From assembly GCA_028280615.1 (NCBI GenBank), contig JANQLK010000002.1:62001-126000 (forward strand): a stretch of 64,000 bases of DNA, read 5' to 3'. The notes beneath the pieces are model-generated. The model saw only the letters and a program-made list of their open reading frames with translations. It did no database searches and had not been told where the DNA came from. Numbering within the stretch: the stretch's first letter is position 1; every line of letters begins with the position of its first letter. Below are positions 53,472 through 62,873 of the stretch, in pieces. The stretch is from Woeseiaceae bacterium (lineage in GTDB: Bacteria; Pseudomonadota; Gammaproteobacteria; Steroidobacterales; Woeseiaceae). A program made the position numbers and the translations under genes.

Positions 53472-54449
53472 TCATTGTTTGGGTTCTACAGTGTCGGAAT
53501 GTTCGAACGAACTAAGGAACTCCCATACGTAGTCGATGACCTGATCATTCTCGAATGTAGGGCCCAGAAGACGCGGGAACCGGTAATGCGTTTGCGGAAT
53601 CGTATGCCCGCCGTGTTCGATCGTAACCAACGAGACAACGACACGACCGTGCTGCCTCAGTTCCTCGATCCGGGCATGCACCCGATCGAGTCCCAGGACC
53701 ATCGTCGACCTGGCGCTGCTTGTGCCATGGAGAGCCCGGAAGTACTCGGCGCTGTCTGCGGAAGAGCGAACGTTGCCTAAGGTTCCGAATCCGAACAACG
53801 ACATCTCGCCACCCTCGAACGGATTCAGGGGATCCTCCGTCCCATTGACGATAACGGCTCTCACCGGAACGCCGGCGGGACTACAGTCGAGGTTATCCTC
53901 CGTCGGCATATTCGCCGCCAGCGGCGCAATGGCTGCGACCAGATCCGGTGCCTCCATGGCAAGGCGGTACGCCATGTGTCCGCCGTTGGAGTAGCCGCTC
54001 GCGTAAACCCGCGCTTTGTCGACTCTCCCGGTTTCCGCCAGTCCATCGATCAATGCTCGCACGAACGCGACATCGTCGATGTTTTCCACATTCGCGATGT
54101 GGGCCGCCGCCTTGCGGCAGCCGTTCCAGTACCCGCCGACTCCGACCGGGTAGGCAACGAGGAATCCTTCCCGCTCGGCGATTGCCTCGAATCGATACCC
54201 GGTCCGCTGCCGAATCGTCGCCGCATTGCCCATGGAACCGTGGAATGCCATCAACAGCGGCGCCCGTCGGTCGGCCGTTTGCGGCGTGTACAGCTCGTAC
54301 TGTCGATTGCGGCCGTCGACTTCGAGCGTCACGCGCTCGAGGGTATAGCCGGGCTTTGTTGCGGCCGGGGCAAAGATGAACCAGAAGTAGGTAACGAGCA
54401 TGGCCGCGAGCGGCATCGCAAGGAGCGTATTCAGCGTACGCCTTCTCAT
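53472..54449 (-). CDS. Polyhydroxybutyrate-depolymerase-like (LpqC family) secreted esterase
   Basis: A 325-aa hydrolase with an N-terminal signal anchor (LLAMPLAAMLVTYFWFIFA). The catalytic features of the PHB-depolymerase/feruloyl-esterase group are present: LLMAFHGSMGNAATIR, WNGCRKAAAHIANVENIDD, the nucleophile elbow YASGYSNGGHMAYRLA, the acid region NGTEDPLNPFEGG, and the His in EHGGHTIP. The start is ATG 54449, overlapping the stop of the methyltransferase gene by four bases. The 60 extra residues in the track are antisense-type sequence. Confidence 0.85.
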   Translation of the reverse strand: MRRRTLNTLLAMPLAAMLVTYFWFIFAPAATKPGYTLERVTLEVDGRNRQYELYTPQTADRRAPLLMAFHGSMGNAATIRQRTGYRFEAIAEREGFLVAYPVGVGGYWNGCRKAAAHIANVENIDDVAFVRALIDGLAETGRVDKARVYASGYSNGGHMAYRLAMEAPDLVAAIAPLAANMPTEDNLDCSPAGVPVRAVIVNGTEDPLNPFEGGEMSLFGFGTLGNVRSSADSAEYFRALHGTSSARSTMVLGLDRVHARIEELRQHGRVVVSLVTIEHGGHTIPQTHYRFPRLLGPTFENDQVIDYVWEFLSSFEHSDTVEPKQ

Positions 54450-55078
54450 GTCGAACTGGCCTGCGCTATACCGAGATATTGAAAGGACGCGATTCTGAGC
54501 AGCCAGGGACGAAGCACGTAGTCGCTGGCCATTTCCTGAATGCGAAAACCGCCTTGACGCAGCAGCTTCGGGATATCCCGGTCGAGGTGGCAGCCCCCGA
54601 CGACTCGTCTCCACATGGGCGTGACCCAACGTTGCACCCGGTACAAGCGCTCTGCTGGTGCTCTGCCATGTTCACAAAAGAGCAGCCGGCCGTCAGGCTT
54701 CAGCACGCGACGCATTTCCGCGAGCGCGCGGCCGGGTTCGGCGATGCTGCACAGGGTGTAAGTCAGCAACACCGTGTCGACACTAGCGTCGGGAAGCGGA
54801 ATCTCTTCGCCCCTAAGACCTACGTATTCGACGGGGAAGCGCAGCGGCGCCGCTCGTCGCGCGGCCTTTTTGAAACTCCTCGTGGAAGGATCGAGACCGA
54901 TCACCCTGTCGACGGCTCTGTGGTCGTAGATCGGCAGGTTCAATCCGGTGCCCATGCCGACCTCAAGTACCAACCCGCGTGCCTGCGGGACAATTCTCCG
55001 CCGCTGTTCGGCGATACCCTCGATGCCGCAAAGGCGATCGAGCACGATCGGCAGAACATAGTCGTCGTACGTTTTCAT
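54446..55078 (-). CDS. Class I SAM-dependent methyltransferase
   Basis: A 210-aa methyltransferase with the SAM-binding motif I VLEVGMGTGLNLPIY, the acidic residue of motif II in VIGLDPSTRSF, and motif IV around VDTVLLTYTLCSIAEP. The overall pattern, with LLFCEHGRAPAERLYRVQ, is similar to the UbiE-like small-molecule/phospholipid methyltransferases. It lies between an alpha/beta-hydrolase gene (14 bases upstream) and the PHB-depolymerase-like gene, which overlaps it. The three are probably one operon. Confidence 0.88.
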   Translation of the reverse strand: MKTYDDYVLPIVLDRLCGIEGIAEQRRRIVPQARGLVLEVGMGTGLNLPIYDHRAVDRVIGLDPSTRSFKKAARRAAPLRFPVEYVGLRGEEIPLPDASVDTVLLTYTLCSIAEPGRALAEMRRVLKPDGRLLFCEHGRAPAERLYRVQRWVTPMWRRVVGGCHLDRDIPKLLRQGGFRIQEMASDYVLRPWLLRIASFQYLGIAQASST

Positions 55079-55092
55079 CGTCGATCCCCGGG

Positions 55093-56076
55093 TCAGTCGA
55101 TCCCGGGATGTACCGGCACCAGGTTGCAGGCGTCAGAACCCGTCTGGCGAAGCAAGAAGTCGAGCATTTCGCCCCAGACGATCTCCGTAGCTTTCGAAGG
55201 TCGCAACAAGCCGACGTGGCCGAGGCGCGTCAGGCCGAGCTCATGAGCGTCCACGTCTCGGCGAATCGGAACCGTCGTGGAGAATCTATCGAGAAAGGCA
55301 GACACCGCACGAGGCGGAGCGATCGGATCGTCGGCGATCGCATAGGCCAGGATCGGTGCGCTGAACCCCGCCAATAGGTCTGACGACTCCGGCTCGTGCG
55401 AAACGTACCACTCTTTACTACGGCCCCAACGCGCCCACTCGGTCGCGACGCCACGCGGCAACGGCCCGGCTGGACCTGTCCATTGCGGCAGCACGCGGAA
55501 CGTTTTCGCCATGAGCGGTAGAAACGCGTGCCAATAGAGCGCGAGCCGCCAGCGAGCCGCGCCGTCCCAATAGCGCGCCTGACCGAATTGAGAGGCGACG
55601 AAAACGGCGGCACGGACACGATGCAATGCAGTCGCGAGACCGACCGCCTGACCGCCGAAGCTGTGGCCGATGAGCGCTACGGGCTCGGGACCGGTTTCCT
55701 CGGCGAGTCGTAGTGCGGCGACCGCATCCTCGCGCGCCCACGTCGAGAGCGTGGCTGTTTCGATGCCCTGGCGTGTCGTGGACTCCCCGATGCCGCGATA
55801 GTCAACGGTGACACAGCGGGCACCGCGCACCGACAGCCAGCTTGCGAGATGGCGAAATGCGCGTTGTGGCACTCCGATGCCAGGTAACATCAATATCGTT
55901 ATTCTCACCGGCCTGTTCGCGCCGTAGACCCGCGTTACCAAAGGAACGTTGTCGCTCGCTCTGGTCTCTACCTGCGTACAGGTAACAGAATCGGCCAGTG
56001 GACTGATGCGAGGCAGTCCCCGCTCCGTCGGCCACTGCTCACGGTGTTCCCTCGAACGATCCATCAAATACTCCAT
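55093..56076 (-). CDS. Alpha/beta-hydrolase
   Basis: A 327-aa hydrolase. It has the strand and oxyanion region ITILMLPGIGVPQRAF, VTVDYRGIGES, the nucleophile elbow LIGHSFGGQAVGLA, an acid in AIADDPIAPP and the His near LGHVGLL. The length and the cap region (ALYWHAFLPLMAKTF) match hydrolases annotated as YheT- or serine-aminopeptidase-like. ATG 56076 and ATG 56064 are both possible starts. It heads the three-gene operon with the methyltransferase and the PHB-depolymerase-like esterase. Confidence 0.83.
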   Translation of the reverse strand: MEYLMDRSREHREQWPTERGLPRISPLADSVTCTQVETRASDNVPLVTRVYGANRPVRITILMLPGIGVPQRAFRHLASWLSVRGARCVTVDYRGIGESTTRQGIETATLSTWAREDAVAALRLAEETGPEPVALIGHSFGGQAVGLATALHRVRAAVFVASQFGQARYWDGAARWRLALYWHAFLPLMAKTFRVLPQWTGPAGPLPRGVATEWARWGRSKEWYVSHEPESSDLLAGFSAPILAYAIADDPIAPPRAVSAFLDRFSTTVPIRRDVDAHELGLTRLGHVGLLRPSKATEIVWGEMLDFLLRQTGSDACNLVPVHPGID

Positions 56077-56195
56077 CTGCTTTCCGTACGCTACTCACGT
56101 AACGCTCTGGCAACTCGACGGTCACAGGAAAAAGTCGCACCGTCGATTCGAGCGCGATACTAGCGACGCTGGCTCTTGGCCGTTATGATAATTGT

Positions 56196-56345
56196 ATGTC
56201 TGAACCTGCCAAACACGTCGTAATCCCTCTGTTCCCCGGTGTCGAGCTACTCGACGTCACCGGATCCGCGGGCGTCCTCGGAAGGCATTCGAGAACTCGA
56301 GGAATGGTACCCGTCTGTAACCGTCGTTCAGGACAGAACGCTTCG
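56196..56345 (+). pseudogene. GlxA/DJ-1 regulator remnant with internal deletion and frameshift
   Basis: ATG 56196 begins a convincing DJ-1/GlxA N-terminus (HVVIPLFPGVELLDVTGSAG), which breaks off after about 28 residues. In another frame it is followed at once by IRELEEWYPSVTVVQDRT, which matches the region about 120 residues further on in GlxA proteins. The rest of the sensor domain and the AraC domain are gone. It is therefore a decayed paralogue of the regulator at 50097–51101. Confidence 0.65.
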
Positions 56346-56465
56346 GTGTTTCGCCAACGCGCTATCGAGAGAAAATTCGAGACTCCGCTTAGACCAATGC
56401 GCAGCGAGGTCGTTTAGCGGCCACAGAACCGGGTGGTCCTACTTTGAAGAGCTATCAAGCCGGAT

Positions 56466-58205
56466 TCATATCGCCGATTGCAGTCTTCGTGCGACGTCTT
56501 CAGTGCTTCCGTGCGCCAGTACGTGAAGCAGCCTGTCGGTTGGTCGAGCTATTCCCCGCAGTCCGACTGCCATAATCGACGGTTCGTGCGCCAGTGTTCC
56601 ATCCTTCAACTGAATTCGCAGACGCGTGCCGGCCGCCTCGACCCATTCGATGTTGCGCCTGCCGCCCATCGCATCAAGCAACCTGACCAGATCGCCGCTT
56701 GTGAGCGAGACGCTGGCATCAGAACTCGATGCCTGCGCACTCGATCCGCTACCTGGTTCAGAAGCCACTTCCGACAGGCGACGAAGGTCCGTAGCGATTT
56801 CGTCGGCCCGCAGGCCGACGACCACTTGCAAGGCATCTCGAGTTGGTTGTATCGATTCAGCTCCGCTAATCGATCGCAGCGCATCCTTGTCGACATCCTC
56901 GGCCCGGGCGATCCTGAGCCTGAGACGCGTCATGCAGGCATCGATTGCCAGCAGGTTTTCCTTGCCCCCCAATGCAATCAGATACCGCTCCGCCTCGCTT
57001 GAGTTGGGCTCCAAAGCTGTCACCGGTCGCTCGTCCTCAGCCTCTCGCCCGGGCGTCTTGAGGTTGAATCGAACGATGCAGAAGCGAAATACCGTGTAGT
57101 AGACGACAAAATAGGCAAATCCAATCGGCAGCAGCATTAATGGGCGAGTCGACCGATTGAAATTCAATACATAGTCGAAAAGCCCTGCCGAGAACCCGAA
57201 ACCGAGCCGAACGCCCAGCAGGTCCATCGTCACCATCGCAAGGCCTGTGAGTATCGCGTGAAGCGCATAAAGTAGTGGAGCGACGAACATGAATGCGAAC
57301 TCGATGGGCTCCGTAATTCCTGTAAGGAACGACGTCAACGCCATGGACAGAAGCAGCCCGCCTACGGTCTTTCGACGTCGCGCGTCAACCGAACGATACA
57401 TGGCGAGACATGCCGCCGGCAGGCCAAACATCATTACCGGGAAGAATCCGCTCATGAATGTGCCCGCGGATGGGTCTCCCGCAAAGTAACGCCTCAAGTC
57501 CCCGGTAACACCCTCGAAATCCCCAACCAGGAACCAGGCAAGGTTGTTTAGAATATGGTGCAGTCCCGTAACGATTAGAATGCGATTCAGCAGGCCATAG
57601 GCGAACAACCCGGCCTCACCGGCTCCAACCACGGCTCCGCTCATCGTATTCATGCCGTTTTCGAGGACCGGCCAGCCGAGTCCGAAAGTAGCGGCGAACG
57701 CCAGCGCCGCGAATCCGCTGACGATCGGCACGAAACGCCGACCGGCAAAAAACGCCAGATAATCCGGCAATCGGATTTCCGCGTAGCGGTTATACAGGTT
57801 GCCCGCCAGGATGCCGCTAAGGAGACCAGCCGGAACGCTCAGTTTGGCAATTGCGGCATTCCTGTATTCGGCCGCGATCAGGTCCGCCGTCCGGTCGACC
57901 GAATCGACGAGGACCTCGGGCGGTACTTCGATCAGTACCTTCGCACCCTCCGTTGTAACAAGGTAAGCGACCACGGCGGCAAGCCCGGCCGTGCCGTTGT
58001 TGCTCTTCGCGAAACCGACCGCCACGCCGATTGCGAACAACAGCCCCAGATTCGCGAATATGGCATCGCCAGCCGCCGCCACAAAGGGCAGATCCAGAAG
58101 GTCGGGTTGACCCAAGCGCAGCAGCAATCCGGCAACCGGAAGCACGGCGATCGGAAGCATCAACGCTTTGCCGAGTTTCTGAATCGCGGGGAATAGTCTG
58201 CTCAT
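56466..58205 (-). CDS. PTS N-acetylglucosamine/glucose-type EIIBC with extra EIIB-like domain
   Basis: A 579-aa phosphotransferase permease. The EIIC part (1–~385) shows LMLPIAVLPVAGLLLRLG, NGTAGLAAVVAYLV, LHHILNNLAWFLVGDFEG and GITEPIEFAFMFVAPLLYALH, the GlcNAc/glucose family pattern. The first EIIB domain (about 405–480) has the phosphorylated Cys in IDACMTRLRLRI. A second EIIB-like domain (about 505–578) has AAGTRLRIQLKDG in the same place, without the Cys. It follows the EIIA-HPr-EI gene after one base and supplies the uptake step of the GlcNAc operon. Confidence 0.9.
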   Translation of the reverse strand: MSRLFPAIQKLGKALMLPIAVLPVAGLLLRLGQPDLLDLPFVAAAGDAIFANLGLLFAIGVAVGFAKSNNGTAGLAAVVAYLVTTEGAKVLIEVPPEVLVDSVDRTADLIAAEYRNAAIAKLSVPAGLLSGILAGNLYNRYAEIRLPDYLAFFAGRRFVPIVSGFAALAFAATFGLGWPVLENGMNTMSGAVVGAGEAGLFAYGLLNRILIVTGLHHILNNLAWFLVGDFEGVTGDLRRYFAGDPSAGTFMSGFFPVMMFGLPAACLAMYRSVDARRRKTVGGLLLSMALTSFLTGITEPIEFAFMFVAPLLYALHAILTGLAMVTMDLLGVRLGFGFSAGLFDYVLNFNRSTRPLMLLPIGFAYFVVYYTVFRFCIVRFNLKTPGREAEDERPVTALEPNSSEAERYLIALGGKENLLAIDACMTRLRLRIARAEDVDKDALRSISGAESIQPTRDALQVVVGLRADEIATDLRRLSEVASEPGSGSSAQASSSDASVSLTSGDLVRLLDAMGGRRNIEWVEAAGTRLRIQLKDGTLAHEPSIMAVGLRGIARPTDRLLHVLAHGSTEDVARRLQSAI

Positions 58206-58206
58206 A

Positions 58207-60732
58207 TTAGTCTCCCGACCGGGCGCCTACAAACTCGCGCGCCAGCTCTCTCACATCACACGCCGAACTCAACCGCAATGACTGATTCGCCAGCTCGACG
58301 CAGTCCGCAACGGTCAACGACCGAAGCCGCGCTTTCTGTCGGGCGATCAGGCTCGGGACCATCGAAAGCTCGCGAACGCCGAGACCAATGAGAACGGGTG
58401 CTGCCAGGACGTCGCCGGCCGCGCCGCCGCACACCGCGACGGGCTTGCCCGCTTCGCAAGCCGCATCGACCGTGTTCCCGATTAGCTTCAGCACCGACGG
58501 ATGAAGCGTATCGAGACGCTCGGCCAGTAAAGGCTCTCCCCTGTCCATCGCGAGGGTGTACTGCGTCAAATCGTTGGTGCCGATCGAGAAGAAGTCGACG
58601 ATCTCAGCGAGCTTATCCGCGATGATCGCAGCCGCGGGCGTTTCGATCATGACGCCGAGCTGGAACTCGCTCTCGCGATTCGCTCTTTGACGAATGCCAT
58701 CGATAGTCTCGCGCACGGCTTCCACCTCGTACATCGAGGTCACCATTGGGATCATCAGTTTCAGAGGACTGGAATGACGCACTTGCAACAGCGCGTCAAG
58801 CTGCGTGTCGAGCACAGCCCTGTTTCGCAAGCTCAGTCGTATGCCGCGCACGCCGAGCGCGGGATTCTCCTCGACATCCTGATTGACGTAGGGGATAGGC
58901 TTGTCGCCGCCGGCGTCCAGGGTTCGCACTACCAGCGTCCGGTCGCCAAGCGAATCCGAGATTTCCTGGTAAACCTGGCGTTGTTCCTGAAGGCCCGGCG
59001 GTTCCGAGCGATCCATGAAAACGAACTCCGTGCGCAGGAGCCCGCACCCATCCGCCCCACCCTGCACGGCGAGTTGAGCGTCCCTGGCCGAGGCAATGTT
59101 CGCGTTGACGTGAATTCGGACGCCGTCTCCCGTCACGCAGGGTTCCTTCGCCGTGGCCGCTTCACGGCGCCGCCGAATCTCGTCGTTGCGCACCCGGTCA
59201 CGAAAACGGCCAGCCGCTTCGTCATCGGCCAGGATATGGAGCTCACCGCGGTCGGCGTCAACGCCGATCCGCGTGCCGTCATCGAGCGCAAGTACCGAAC
59301 TGCCGGCGGCGACCACCATCGGAATTCCCATGGATGCGGCAAGTATGGCGACGTGCGACGTCGTCCCCCCTGCCGCCGTGCAGATTCCGGCAACGTGCGT
59401 ACTATCGAGCTCGAGTAACTGGGACGGCAACAGGGTTTGGGCGACAACAATCGTGTCCTCCGATACGGCGAGCGATTCCCCCGGATCCAGTCCGGCGAGG
59501 ACGCGCTCTACGCGCTGACCGACGTCTTGAAGGTCATCGACACGCTCCCGGATTCGCCTGTCGTCAACCTGCCGAAGAGACGTCGAAAGCTGGCCAATAA
59601 TCAGCTGCCAGGCATTCGTCGCCGACTTGCCCTGTCGAATGTGGGAAGCCGTATCCTCCGTGATTGTCGGATCGTCGAGGAGCGCACGGTGAGCCAGTGC
59701 GATCTCCCGGGCAGCGCCGCTCCGCGATGCCGCAAGCTTCTCCAGATACTCCCGAACTTCCGCGATAGCCTTAGCGAAAAGAGCTTGCTCATCATCTGCC
59801 GTTCCCGATGCCTTGCTCTCTTCAGTCCGCCACGAGCGTATCAACTGAGTCGAACCCAGACCCAGACCGCTACTCGCCGATTGGCCATGAACGATCGCGC
59901 CTGGAGCCGGTGGTAGATCCTGACCGGCGTCGGGCAACTCCTCTTCGTTAACCTCACCAGGCCGGTCTTCCATTGGTTCGAGCGCTGCTACAAAGGCGGT
60001 CATTGCCAGCTCGGCATCAGGCCCGGTCGCGGATACGGTAAGCCGGTCCGAATAAGCGACACCTAACGCCATGAGTCCGACTGCACTGCGCGCGTTCGCC
60101 GATTTGTTCTTGCCGGTCAGGCATTCAAGCTCGGCGTCAAACGGTTTTATCGATTCGATGAGCCTGGCTGCCGGGCGGGCATGAATACCGTGTGCGAGGC
60201 CCACGACAACCGTAGTGGACAATCCTTGATGCAATGCCCGTCGACGGTCCGTCTCCGGTTCGAACTCCGCCACTGTCGCGATCTCGAATATCGGATCACC
60301 GGTGCGTATGGGCCCGGCGCAATCCAATGGCTTGATGACGTGCGCGGAACTACGTAACAACACCACGGGCGTACGCAGGCTCGCCGCACCCTTCAACACG
60401 CTGTCCATATCGAAGCTCAATAGCCGTTGACCCGTCTCGACGCGGTCGCCGGTCTTCACGTGCGCCGAAAACCCGTCGCCGGCCAGGTTCACCGTGTCGA
60501 TACCGATATGAATCAGAACTTCGGCGCCGTTGTCCGCGCGCAGGCTCACGGCGTGCCGGGTTTCAGGCAGGCTCAGCACCACGCCGTCGAAGGGCGCCAG
60601 AACGTCGCTGTCCGTAGGGTCGATCGATACGCCATCACCCAGGGTACGTTCGCGAAAGACGGCGTCGGGACTGTCATCCAGCGGTGCGCACCACCCGCCC
60701 ATGGGTGCGGCAACCACCAGCCCGTCTTTCAT
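58207..60732 (-). CDS. Fused PTS phosphoryl-transfer protein EIIA–HPr–EI
   Basis: An 841-aa cytoplasmic multidomain protein. The EIIA(Glc-type) domain (about 1–155) has the active His in EVLIHIGIDTVNLAGDG. The HPr domain (about 170–260) has GLAHGIHARPAARLIE, with the phosphorylated His and the conserved HARP, and NKSANARSAVGLMAL. The EI part (about 270–835) has the phospho-His in GGTTSHVAILAASMGIP, the PEP-site RTEFVFMDR, NDLTQYTLA, and the catalytic Cys in AVCGGAAGD. It carries phosphate from PEP to the neighbouring EIIBC. It overlaps the GH20 gene by ATGA. It corresponds to the NagF-type fusion found in GlcNAc operons. Confidence 0.93.
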   Translation of the reverse strand: MKDGLVVAAPMGGWCAPLDDSPDAVFRERTLGDGVSIDPTDSDVLAPFDGVVLSLPETRHAVSLRADNGAEVLIHIGIDTVNLAGDGFSAHVKTGDRVETGQRLLSFDMDSVLKGAASLRTPVVLLRSSAHVIKPLDCAGPIRTGDPIFEIATVAEFEPETDRRRALHQGLSTTVVVGLAHGIHARPAARLIESIKPFDAELECLTGKNKSANARSAVGLMALGVAYSDRLTVSATGPDAELAMTAFVAALEPMEDRPGEVNEEELPDAGQDLPPAPGAIVHGQSASSGLGLGSTQLIRSWRTEESKASGTADDEQALFAKAIAEVREYLEKLAASRSGAAREIALAHRALLDDPTITEDTASHIRQGKSATNAWQLIIGQLSTSLRQVDDRRIRERVDDLQDVGQRVERVLAGLDPGESLAVSEDTIVVAQTLLPSQLLELDSTHVAGICTAAGGTTSHVAILAASMGIPMVVAAGSSVLALDDGTRIGVDADRGELHILADDEAAGRFRDRVRNDEIRRRREAATAKEPCVTGDGVRIHVNANIASARDAQLAVQGGADGCGLLRTEFVFMDRSEPPGLQEQRQVYQEISDSLGDRTLVVRTLDAGGDKPIPYVNQDVEENPALGVRGIRLSLRNRAVLDTQLDALLQVRHSSPLKLMIPMVTSMYEVEAVRETIDGIRQRANRESEFQLGVMIETPAAAIIADKLAEIVDFFSIGTNDLTQYTLAMDRGEPLLAERLDTLHPSVLKLIGNTVDAACEAGKPVAVCGGAAGDVLAAPVLIGLGVRELSMVPSLIARQKARLRSLTVADCVELANQSLRLSSACDVRELAREFVGARSGD

Positions 60733-62873
60733 CGGCGATTACCCGCTGTTTCTGTATGCAGCTGAATCCAGTCAATGGCCCAGATAGGTTCTACGCCGCC
60801 TCGAGTGAAGCTGAAACAGAGATCGCCCTTGCCCGCCGTGCCATCGGGAACTACCAGCGGCGCAGCGGGCAACTCGGTTGTGGCGTAACGCTCAGCTGCC
60901 GGTTTCAGCGCCAGCGTCGCAACGACCGGACCCTCGCAGTTGCCCAGACGCACCAGCAGCTCTCCTTCTGTCGATTCGGGCGGTTCGACAACAACGTCAT
61001 CGAGCAAATCGCCGATCTCGAAGTTAAACGGCAGTTGACCGACAGATGCCGAAATCGACCGGGCGGAACCCAAGTCGGCGTCACGCAGAATCCAGCACGG
61101 GTTGATAATGTCGACCAGGAACGACTCGCGCTCACCGGCCAGCGGCGCGTCGTCTTCCAACGCCAGGACAACGGATTCACTGCAGATATCCAGTTCGCGA
61201 TCCTCAACTCGACCGTCCTTGCGGCTCTGATCCGGGCCAGGGAAAGGATCAGCCACATTGATGCCAAGCGATCGCAGCCGCTCCAGATGGGGTTCGAGTC
61301 GCACGGAGAATGACTCCCAGGTCCTGTTCCGCTCCTCCGACCAGGCGAGTTCGGCAACCGCGGCGACCCGCGGATAGGTCATATACTCCGCGCGTTCCTC
61401 CGTTCGGACGTGCTCGGTCCACAAGTTGGCCTGCAAGCCCAGCACGAACTCCCTGTCGTCTCCAAGCGAGTCGGTCAGGAAATCGAATTCATAGACATCG
61501 CGCACCGTAACCACATGGCCTCGGCCCGGCGGCGCGTCAGCAGCATCTGTCTGAAGGTGATCGAGGTAGAAGATCGGGGCCGGCGATAGCACGGTTCGAT
61601 GCCCTTTCGTCGCTGCCGAAATCGCTCCTTCGACTCCGCGCCACGACATGACGGCCGTTTGTGGCGGCAAGTCGCTCTCCAGGATTTCGTCCCAGCCGAT
61701 AACCGTGCGGCCCAACTCCGCCAGGTGGGCCTGGAGACGCTCTACGTAGTAATTCTGCACGGCGGAGACATCCGCGATGTCCAGTTCCCGCATTCGCCGC
61801 GCGATTCGGTCCGAGCCTTCCCACTGTCGCGTTACGACCTCGTCTCCGCCAACGTGAATGTACTGGCCCGGAAACAAGTCGGTCACCTCGACCAGCACGT
61901 TCTCCAGGAATTCGAAAGTACTTTCCTCGAGGTTCAGGACGTTGTCGTAGATCCCCCAACGAGCCGGAACCCGATCGATCTTATGTCCCGGAATACCGAG
62001 CTCCGGGTAGGCTGCGATGGCAGCTGATGCATGGCCGGGCACGTTGATCTCGGGAACGACGTCGACAAATCGGGACTCAGCGTGCGCAACGATCTCCCTC
62101 ACGTCCTCTTGTGAGTAGAATCCGCCGTAAAGGCGTGGCGCGCCCGTCGCGGCGTCGATGTCGTTTGCAGGAGCATCGCCTGCCGGGACCCGCCACGCTC
62201 CAACCTCTGTCAGGCGAGGGTATCTCCGAACTTCGAGCCGCCATGCCTGATCGTCGGTCAAATGCCAGTGAAACACGTTTAACTTGTGCAAGGACATCCA
62301 GTCAATGTAACGCTTGATAAATGCCGGGGACTGCATATGGCGAGCCGAGTCGAGCATGACACCGCGCCAGCCGAACTCGGGGGCGTCCAGAATTTCCAGC
62401 GCAGGCACAGCAACCCCGCCGCCCGCATCCAGTGCAATTAGCTGCCACAGTGTAGTAAAGCCGTAGAATAGCCCCGCTTCCGTGGCCGCACGAATCTGTA
62501 CACCGTCGGTGTCAGCCTTCAGGAAGTACGCGCCCTCCGTTGCCCTGATGCCCCGCGCTGCGAAGGTCTTTCGCAACTCGTCAGCATCGACCAGTGCCAG
62601 CCGTATGCCGGCGGCCCGGCTCGAGCTTGTCTGCAGAGACACACCCGAAGCGTCTTCGATAAGGCCGGCAATCCAGGCAATGCCGTCCCGGAGCTCCGTG
62701 TCCGGCGGAATTGCGACGGTCGTCCCCGGCCTCAGGGCGTACGCTCCGGGATTTACCTCGATGTAGGAAGGGGCAGGAATCAATGCCGGCGGCGCGGCCG
62801 CGGAATCGATACCGTCGTACCCGCCACAGGCCGCAACCAGAATTGTCGCCAACGCTGTTACGGTTCGAAACAC
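60729..62873 (-). CDS. Beta-N-acetylhexosaminidase (GH20), lipoprotein
   Basis: A 714-aa glycosidase that releases GlcNAc from chito-oligosaccharides. A lipoprotein signal ending in LVAACGG anchors it to the membrane. The GH20b-like domain comes first (about 35–165), then the TIM barrel with FHWHLTDDQAWRLEV and the catalytic Asp-Glu pair in QYIHVGGDEVV. A C-terminal beta domain of about 140 residues follows. The start is GTG 62873, with GGGGG upstream, lying inside the 3' end of the halogenase gene. Translation is thus coupled to the upstream gene, and the stop overlaps the PTS gene. Confidence 0.92.
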   Translation of the reverse strand: MFRTVTALATILVAACGGYDGIDSAAAPPALIPAPSYIEVNPGAYALRPGTTVAIPPDTELRDGIAWIAGLIEDASGVSLQTSSSRAAGIRLALVDADELRKTFAARGIRATEGAYFLKADTDGVQIRAATEAGLFYGFTTLWQLIALDAGGGVAVPALEILDAPEFGWRGVMLDSARHMQSPAFIKRYIDWMSLHKLNVFHWHLTDDQAWRLEVRRYPRLTEVGAWRVPAGDAPANDIDAATGAPRLYGGFYSQEDVREIVAHAESRFVDVVPEINVPGHASAAIAAYPELGIPGHKIDRVPARWGIYDNVLNLEESTFEFLENVLVEVTDLFPGQYIHVGGDEVVTRQWEGSDRIARRMRELDIADVSAVQNYYVERLQAHLAELGRTVIGWDEILESDLPPQTAVMSWRGVEGAISAATKGHRTVLSPAPIFYLDHLQTDAADAPPGRGHVVTVRDVYEFDFLTDSLGDDREFVLGLQANLWTEHVRTEERAEYMTYPRVAAVAELAWSEERNRTWESFSVRLEPHLERLRSLGINVADPFPGPDQSRKDGRVEDRELDICSESVVLALEDDAPLAGERESFLVDIINPCWILRDADLGSARSISASVGQLPFNFEIGDLLDDVVVEPPESTEGELLVRLGNCEGPVVATLALKPAAERYATTELPAAPLVVPDGTAGKGDLCFSFTRGGVEPIWAIDWIQLHTETAGNRR

